Of a stretch of DNA of 64,000 nt, positions 57,190-64,000 are shown in pieces. Source of the DNA: Cyrtodaria siliqua (taxonomy: Eukaryota; Mollusca; Bivalvia; Adapedonta; Hiatellidae). The DNA lies in assembly GCA_037043455.1 (NCBI GenBank), contig JAWPHD010011257.1:21569-85568 (forward strand). Direction: 5' to 3'. A model generated the notes under the pieces. The model did not search any database. It was given only the letters and a program-made list of their open reading frames with translations, and was not told where the DNA came from. Position numbers and translations under genes: made by a program. Position 1 is the first letter of the stretch, and every line of letters begins with the position of its first letter.

Positions 57190-59157
57190 TCTGAGAGTAC
57201 ATTCACTCCTAGTGAGGGCAGGGACTCCAGCTTAGATTTGTATATTGAGCTGGTAGAAAGTGATATTGTTACGAACCTTAAAACGAGTGGCAGATTAAAC
57301 ATCTCGAAGGAAGAACATGGGGCTTTTTTCAAACTCATGAATGATGATTGAATTATTATTCGCCCTGCGGATAAAGTTTATGGAATAGTAATCATAGATA
57401 AAGATAAATATGTGAAGTCGCTTGAACAGGAAATGAGTGAAAGCCATTCATACACTGAAACAGATCATGATCTTACAAGGGAGTGGCACAAGAAGGTAAA
57501 GAAAATTGTAAAGAAAATGCGTCAGGAAGAGATTGTTTCTAAGGGCATGGAAAAGTACCTGGTTCCCAAGTATGTGCAAGCTGGTAGACTGAAAGGTAAT
57601 CCCAAGATCCACAAAACAGGAGCACATATAAGTACCCCGACTGAGAAACCAGCAGAGCTTGCGGAGTTTTTACTCAGAGATTTTGTCGAGTCCTCTCCTA
57701 GTTACATTAAGGACACGTCTGATTTCATTGTCAAGTTGAGGGACGAGCTACCTAAACCATTACCTGATAACAGCATACTATTTTGTTTCGATGTGTGTAA
57801 GCTATATCCCTCGATTCCAAGAAAGGAGGGCCTGGAGGCATGTAGGGAAGCACTAATGAACAGGTCTCGGTCAGTCGTTGAGAATGATAATGATATAATC
57901 GAACTCATCGAAACAGTACTGGACAATAACAATTTCAGCTTAGGAGAGAAACATTATCGACAGACCGACGGCATAGCAATAGGCTCAAAACTCGGCAGAA
58001 ACTTTGCCTGTGCATACATGAGGAAATGGGACGAAGAGCTAATGAAATCTCCCAAAACACCGCTGTTCTATAAGCGGTTTATAGATGATGGCTTTGGCGT
58101 ATGGACAGGGACTATAACAGAATTGAAGCAATTTTTAATATATGCCAATTCCGTTCATGAAAACATACAGGTAGAGCTTAGATACAGCCGTGAAAATTTC
58201 TTGACACTCTGGTCATTCTGGATAATGGCCGCGTGTACACGGACTTGTACAAGAAACCTACGGACAAGCAATTGCATCTAAGACATCTAAGACATGACTT
58301 ATGTCATCCACCAAGCGCGATAACAGGACTGGCTTTTGGACTTGGACTGCGTCTCCGTCGCATATGTGAGCGCGATGATGACTATCAACGGCACAGGCAA
58401 CACTTAAAAGCCCAGATTCAGAAACGTGGATACAGCGGCAGAGTGGTTGAAAAGCAACTGAAAAGAGTCAACAATCTTAGTAGGGATGACTTATTACATA
58501 AATCAAATACAAGACAAAGCAATCGTGACAGAGTGCCCCTAGTTTTGACGTACTCAAATTTGCTGCCAGATATACACAATATAGTGAACAAGCATGTACG
58601 CGTTCTGTCGGGCAGAATGAAAAATGTCTTCAAGGAACCGCCACTGGTCGTGTATCGACACGATCGGAATCTATGTGATACACTGGTACATAGTAAAACC
58701 AACAGACTTATTCAGCATTGTGGAACAGAATGCCAGGAGAACTGTGAACTGTGTGCCAAACTTTCAAAAAAGACTGTACACGACACAGACAAACAGAAAG
58801 CTTACCAACCTACAGAAAATGTCAATTGTCGTCAGCGAAACGTAGTGTATTGCATTAGCTGTAACGTGCAATTGCACAGTATATGTTGGCCAAACCTGGC
58901 GCAAAATACGCGGACGCATGATAGAGCATCTTCGAGATATCAGGTTGAAAAAAGAGAAGTCCATCACGCAGCATTTCGATGCATATCACACTGCTGATAT
59001 GGCATATTTTTCGGTTCTAGAAAAGTTACATGGCGACTCACACGTCGGGAGGATATGGATAAAGCGTGAAGCGATATGGATAAAACGTCTTCAAACTGTA
59101 AAACCAAGGGGCTGTAACGTAAAAGACTATTGGGTTCCAGTACAGTTCCAATATTAA
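57190..59157 (+). pseudogene. Penelope-like polyprotein (RT + GIY-YIG), disrupted
   Basis: The N-terminal part (to 57348) is followed by an in-frame TGA at 57349-57351. The same frame goes on with IIIRPADKVYGIVIIDKDKY (normal Penelope N-terminal motif), then LKGNPKIHK, the first catalytic block FCFDVCKLYPSIP (about 57781-57819), DGIAIGSKLGRNFA, and the active-site RFIDDG (58075-58092; D at 58084-58089). A -1 shift near 58205 leads to VYTDLYKKPTDKQLHLRHL, CHPPSAITGLAFGLGLRLRR and the linker. A second shift near 58865 lies between VVYCISC and YVGQTWRKIRGR, the two halves of the GIY-YIG motif. The C-terminus is MIEHLRDIRLKKEKSI ... VPVQFQY, stop at 59157. Catalytic residues persist but three lesions break the frame. 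Confidence 0.92.
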
Positions 59158-59294
59158 CCTGGTGAACGTTACGTCGTGAAATGGCGCTGAGAGACGTTAC
59201 ATTTGACGTTGACGTCACGTTCGTTGTTATTATTATTCTGTTGACGTTCAACATGGCCGCGTCCATAATGTAGTTGTAAAATTGTGTGTTTTAC

Positions 59295-59336
59295 CCAACT
59301 GATTAAGGGCTATGCCCGAAATATTTTCTTAATAGA
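59295..59336 (+). ncRNA. decayed hammerhead-ribozyme-like motif
   Basis: In the 3' noncoding region of the Penelope-like element, CTGATTA (59299-59305), a GGGC/GCCC stem and GAAA (59318-59321) match the hammerhead core CUGAUGA-stem II-GAAA, then UAUU/AAUA can form a short stem III before GAC. The G8-equivalent is U and the UH before the cleavage site is altered, so self-cleavage is unlikely. Hammerhead motifs are known in Penelope-like elements. Confidence 0.45.
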
Positions 59337-59355
59337 CTTTGCTATATGCTTAGGA

Positions 59356-59991
59356 ACTGCTTCTGAAACTAGAGCCTACTGTGCATTTCAGGGTTCCAGT
59401 TAAAATGAATACATAAACTTCGAACGTAGACGGGGTTGTTTTTGCAACAAAAACATTTGTCATACTGCAAAGAAAATTCTCGGGATTTTATGGTCAATGG
59501 GCCCCCATGTCTACGTCTCGCGACGTGAACATAGGACAATTTCCTCGTAGGTATCCCATACCTGAAATACACAAGAACAAAATGGCGATGATAACGTTGC
59601 CGATTCGATTTGGAAACCGCCGATTGTTTCCTTTTTATTGCTTTTCTGCGCTTTCCATTGCGTGTAAAGGCCTGAAATAATCGTAAGTATATTTTTTTTT
59701 TGCAATTTTACAAATAAAACATTAACATAGTGATGAAATATGTTTATTTTAAGAAAAAATCCGCAAAATATAACGAAATTAGAGCGATGACATCCCGAAA
59801 ATAAACAACGTCTAGTTAGAGGCACGTCATTGGGAAATTGGCGCAATAAAAGTGAAAATGTGTTTTTGGCTTTTCTTTTTTTTTTAAATAAATGGTAACA
59901 ATTTTGAAGTATGAAAAATTAGTTATTAGGATTCTTGTGTCTTGGAAGGGAATGTGAGCCCATGTCCCCTGTCAAGAATCTTAATAACTAA
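59356..59991. other. no confidently recognised feature
   Basis: Contains the last part of the host minisatellite, then AT-rich sequence. On the minus strand a cttgtgtatttcag acceptor at about 59565 precedes VWDTYEEIVLCSRRET and a stop; too short to call. Confidence 0.35.
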
Positions 59992-60540
59992 TAATGTCTC
60001 CCCCCACACTCTCAGTGTCATGCATATGAACCAACCTGACTGAGAGTTGCACTCTTTACGTCGTCTCGATATGGTAAACATTTGTGCCATGTTATTTCAA
60101 AATCCCTCAATCGGTTCAAGAGATATGGAGCAGACACGTAATTTAGTGCATATGGCTTTCGACCTCTAAGTGTGACCCTGACCTTGAACGGACGTGGCTG
60201 GAGTTGCGCCCTGCACGTCATCTCACAATGGTGAACATTTGTGCCATGTTATTTCAAAATCCCTCAAATGGTTCAAGAGATATGGAGTTGACACGAAATA
60301 TAGTACATATGACCTTCGACCTCTAAGTGTGACCTTGACCATAAACGGACATGGCTGGGAGATGTGCTCTGCACGTCGTCTCGATATGGTGAACATTTGT
60401 GCCAAGTTATTTCAAAATCCCTCAAGCGGTTCAAGAGATATGGAGAGGACACAACTTGTGACGGACAGACAGACAGACAGACAACAGACAAACAGACATC
60501 CAAGCTAAAAACAATATGTGGGGAAGACATAAGGCATATA
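59992..60540. repeat. tandem-repeat element with terminal inverted repeats
   Basis: Ends atgtctccccccacac (59993) and its inverse tgtggggaagacat (60519-60532). Three units of about 155 bp (ttatttcaaaatccctcaa, 'ggttcaagagatatggag', 'ctaagtgtgaccttgacc'), followed by (GACA)n at 60463-60483. Contains TGACCTTGA, the inverse of TCAAGGTCA. Confidence 0.75.
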
Positions 60541-60559
60541 GATCATTAAAACATCAGAA

Positions 60560-61130
60560 ACATCAACACACATATAAAACTTGCCATATCTTGAAATGGC
60601 AGCCATGTTTAATATCAAATAAAAATGATTTTCGAAAAGGACCAACATCATGTCATGCTGATCTTCTTTTTTTTTAAAAATCTATTTTTAGCCGTGGTTG
60701 CCATCTCGAATTTCCGGCCAATCTGATATTTTGCTAGGATCAATTAGACATCAAGAGCAACATTTCTGTGAAGTTTCATGAAAATCCGTCTAGTATATTC
60801 AGAGGAGTAGTCTCTAAAAGTTTTTACTACATAACTCTATGTAAACAAAGATGGCCGCGGCAGCCATGTTTAACGTCGAACAAAAACGATTTTCGACAAG
60901 GATCAACATCATGTCATGCGGATCATTTTAGAAGAAGTCCCATATCAATATCACTTATAGTTTTCAAGAAGTAGTCGCTACAAACTTGTTTTTTAAAAAT
61001 CTATTTTTAGCTTTGGTGGCCATCTTGGATTTCACAACATGAATTTTTGCTAGGATCAACTAGACTTCATGGACAACATTCCTGTAAAGTTTCAAAAAAA
61101 TCCATCCAGCTGTTTCAGAGGAGTAGTCGC
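60560..61130. repeat. truncated relative of the 320 bp array at 28-29 kb
   Basis: One and a half units (aggatcaacatcatgtcatg, 'gcagccatgtttaacgtcga', 'gaagtagtcgctacaaactt'), cut at 61130 where the normal continuation ctacaaataaaag is replaced by the duplication. Confidence 0.8.
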
Positions 61131-64000
61131 CTAGAGTGTTTACAAGGCAGAAAACAGCATTTTTCAGAAAAAACAAGGGCCTTAACTCCGGTGTTACTGA
61201 TCCGATTTAGCTGGTTTTCGAATTTGTTTGAGCTTTTATTGATATTAACAATCTGTGAAAGTTTGGTAAAGATCAAATTATAAATGAATGTGCTAGAGTG
61301 TTCACAAGGCAGAAAATGGCATTTTTCAGAATAAACAAGGGTCATAACTCTGGTGTTACTGACCCAATTTAGCTGATTTTCGAACTTGTCCAAGTTATCA
61401 TTGGTATTAACAATCTGTGCAAGTTTGGTAACGATCAAATAATAAATGAAGGTGTAAGAGCGTTCACAAGGCAGAAAATAACAATTTTCAGAAAAAAACA
61501 AGGGCCATAACTCCGGTGTTACTGATCCAATTTGGCTGGTTTTCAAACTTGTCCGAGCTTTCATTGATATTAACAATCTGTGCAAGTTTGGTAAAGATCA
61601 AATAATAAATGAAGGTGCTAGAGTGTTCACAAGGCTTAATATGGCATTTTTCAGCAAAACAAGGGCCATAACTCCGGTGAAATTTATCTGATCCGGCTGG
61701 TTTTCGAACTTGTCCGAGCTTTCATTGATATAAACACACTGGCAATGTTTCGTAAAGATTAGATTAATAATGAAGGCCCTAGAGTGTTCACAAGGCAAAA
61801 GTTAACAGACGGACGGACGACGGACGACGGACAACTCGTCATCCCATAAGCTCAAAGGAGAAGGAGATAGTGACTGCAAGCTCCCCAAGTTGTGCCCCTA
61901 TAGAGGGGCCTCTTTACACAGGAGGAAAAAAAAGGTTTTATCAATGTTGTGCCTCAAGTCGCAACCAAATCAGAATCAAATTTGGACAAGATATGCAATT
62001 TGTTGTGCTTTTGGACATGATTACCCTCTATGGGGCCCCAGCGAATGGAGCCAAAATACGAACACTTATTTCACATCTACACTAAGAATTACACCACACA
62101 TGAACATGAAATCTCAAAGGATATAGAAGGAATTAACGTCACAAGCCCGAAACTCGCAATAGTAAATTACTGCAAGTTCCCCAAGTTGTACCCCTGTAGA
62201 GGAGCCCCTTTATGCAGGAGGTGAAAGCCTGTTTTATATTTTATGTTATACTGAAACTGATCTCTTGAGCTGATCCCAGAGCCCGTCATAGACTATTCCA
62301 AAAGCTTCCCCACTAAAACCGTCCAATGCAGGAGGTGAAAACCCGTTTTATATTTTATGTTATGCCTCAATTCCCTAAATGACCATACCAAACTAGAATC
62401 ATAACCGTTCACATTTGGAAAGATGATTATTTTTTTGTGATTTTTGACCCGATTACCCACCAGGGGGACCCCAGTGGGCAGAGCAAAAATGTGAGACCTT
62501 ATTGCGCATATACACATCCTAACTATGAACTTGAGATCTCAAAGGGTGTAGAAGGAGTTAGCATCACAAGGCCGAAGCTCTGTAATAGTAAATTACAGCA
62601 TTACCCGGGTGTACATTTTCCCTGCTGGAAAATACATGGAAAAGGGCAGAAACGCTGGAATTGTTGACAAGCGTTTCCAATGTAATGCAGAAAAGTATTT
62701 CTGGGTATTTCCGGGTAAAGCTAAATTCACGGAAAGTATTTCTGGGGTTTCCGGGTAAAGCTAAAAATTCACGGAAGGTATTTCCGGGTAAAGCTAAAAA
62801 CTCACGGAAAGTGATCCTTGAAACCCCGGACATTCATGAATTTGTTCAGGGAAAGAGCGGAAAATGTGGACTTAGACTTTTTCGGGGTATATATGCATGA
62901 ACAAGCATGAAAAAGCCCAGAAAGAACTTTCTCGCCTAGAAATCATGAAAATAACTTCATTTTCACACAAATGATTCATTTTCTTCTTCATTTTATCAAC
63001 AAGTAACACTTTGTCATAGTGGATTATATAATGGAGATGAAAAAAAATAATTGCAGATCAATATAAGCTATAGTTCATAGAATCAAATTCATAACATAAA
63101 ATGAATTAAAATAAATAAAAACATACATTAGTTTTGTTTCATTTTGTTTAAAATAATAGTGTTTTAGAAGTTTGATTAACCCTTTTGAAACTTGTATTCT
63201 TTCGGATAATGTTAAAGAAACAAGAGCAGTGTCCAAAAGACAGCGCATTTGACTATTGGCGATTAATACTGATATAAAAAGTAAAAGAGCGCAATATAAC
63301 TGATGTAGTTTCTACTTAGAACAACTTTGAAGATTCACTGATGTACAGTTCTTCATGATATACTTTATTGTATAATTTCCCTAGTATATTTAATGAAAAC
63401 TGTCTTAGTGAAAAAAATGGAACCCCAAGTCAAACTAAAATGCCTATTTAAGCAGTAAACAGTTTCTAAGCAGTTCCTTGGGTTTTAAGCAGTTTTGTAG
63501 CTGTTTCAGGCAGTTCATGTTTTAGCAGTTTTCAGAAACTGCTTGGGAACTGCTTCTGAAACTAGAGCCTACTGTGCATTTCAGGCAGTTCATGTTTTAG
63601 CAGTTTTTATAAACTGCTTAGGACTTCAGTCTGAGAGTACATTCACTCCTAGTGAGGGCAGGGACTCCAGCTTAGATTTGTATATTGAGCTGGTAGAAAG
63701 TGATATTGTTACGAACCTTAAAACGAGTGGCAGATTAAACATCTCGAAGGAAGAACATGGGGCTTTTTTCAAACTCATGAATGATGATTGAATTATTATT
63801 CGCCCTGCGGATAAAGTTTATGGAATAGTAATCATAGATAAAGATAAATATGTGAAGTCGCTTGAACAGGAAATGAGTGAAAGCCATTCATACACTGAAA
63901 CAGATCATGATCTTACAAGGGAGTGGCACAAGAAGGTAAAGAAAATTGTAAAGAAAATGCGTCAGGAAGAGATTGTTTCTAAGGGCATGGAAAAGTACCT
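61131..64000. repeat. 6.66 kb tandem duplication, unit 2 (runs off the window)
   Basis: Copy of 54467-57560. It contains the satellite array (61131-61860), the LTR-fragment block (62213-62365), the minisatellites (62668-62825, 63450-63623) and the start of the Penelope-like element. It lacks the 208 bp SINE and 16 bp near 62526. Confidence 0.9.
63624..64000 (+). pseudogene. Penelope-like element, second copy (cut by window end)
   Basis: Begins after TGCTTAGGA (63615-63623), exactly as in unit 1. The first part of the frame is identical to unit 1, including the in-frame TGA (63789-63791), so the stop predates the duplication. Catalytic domains would lie beyond the window. Confidence 0.9.

Larger units (their letters stand above)
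57184..59346 (+). mobile_element. Penelope-like element, 5'-truncated, with 9 bp TSD
   Basis: Bounded by TGCTTAGGA at 57175-57183 and 59347-59355. The sequence after the right copy (actgcttctgaaactagagc) continues the host minisatellite as it reads in the intact unit, which confirms the edges. The body encodes RT then GIY-YIG, followed by about 190 bp of 3' noncoding sequence with a hammerhead-like motif. Variable-length TSDs and 5' truncation fit Penelope-like elements. Confidence 0.85.
54467..61130. repeat. 6.66 kb tandem duplication, unit 1
   Basis: 54467 to about 57560 is repeated almost exactly from 61131 to the window end. Offsets are 6664 before 55200, 6456 after 55409 and 6440 after about 56075, explained by a 208 bp insertion and a 16 bp indel. 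I counted about a dozen single-base differences in 2.9 kb. The junction at 61130/61131 joins the middle of one repeat (ggagtagtcg) to the middle of another (cctagagtg) with at most 1 bp overlap. Confidence 0.9.

Overview
This is AT-rich animal nuclear DNA dominated by repeats, most probably from a bivalve mollusc. The inference rests on repeat types typical of bivalve genomes: arrays built around 'agggccataactc', the 'caagagggccaagatggccc' opening, a SINE with 'cggtggttctacccaggtgc', and tandem-repeat elements that end in ACGG-rich runs. I see no bacterial operons, no CRISPR array and no complete host gene. What can be read is almost entirely broken transposable elements, satellite-like arrays, tRNA-derived SINEs and large hairpins, plus three short intervals that look like host exons on the minus strand.

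Layout. 1-10 kb: two direct copies of a TA-flanked MITE, then a 6.7 kb interval bounded by 0.24 kb inverted repeats that holds a LINE RT scrap and a degenerate minus-strand LINE (5.64-9.30 kb). 10.3 kb: a CCHC zinc-knuckle fragment. 15.6-16 kb: a duplicated 190 bp unit. 16.5-25.7 kb: two inverted copies of a TTAA-flanked DNA element that carries tRNA-like modules. Between them lie a 165 bp satellite array and an array with nine perfect AGGTCAnnnTGACCT palindromes. 25.7-31.9 kb: repeat arrays, two long palindromes, a SINE with a 20 bp TSD and an 820 bp hAT-like element. 33.6 kb: a piggyBac 5' fragment. 35.3-36.6 kb: a third relative of the TTAA element, split by a 944 bp mariner-like MITE. 37-47.6 kb: concentric inverted repeat pairs, arrays, SINEs, hairpins and G-rich tracts. 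49-50 kb: a Penelope-type RT pseudogene. 50.5-52.3 kb: a Ty3/gypsy-type gag remnant with a tRNA-Pro-like primer site and an LTR. 53-64 kb: satellite arrays and a 6.66 kb tandem duplication that carries a Penelope-like element (RT plus GIY-YIG) with its TSD and a decayed hammerhead motif.

Nothing here works together as a pathway. The biology is the layering of insertions, which can be ordered: the Penelope-like element entered first, the segment was then duplicated in tandem, and a 208 bp SINE-like block is present in only one copy. The most unusual items are the DNA transposon family carrying several Pol III A/B-box modules, the nine-fold estrogen-response-type palindrome array, and the tandem duplication itself, which could also be an assembly artefact. 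All boundaries were read by eye; family assignments are from motif recognition only.
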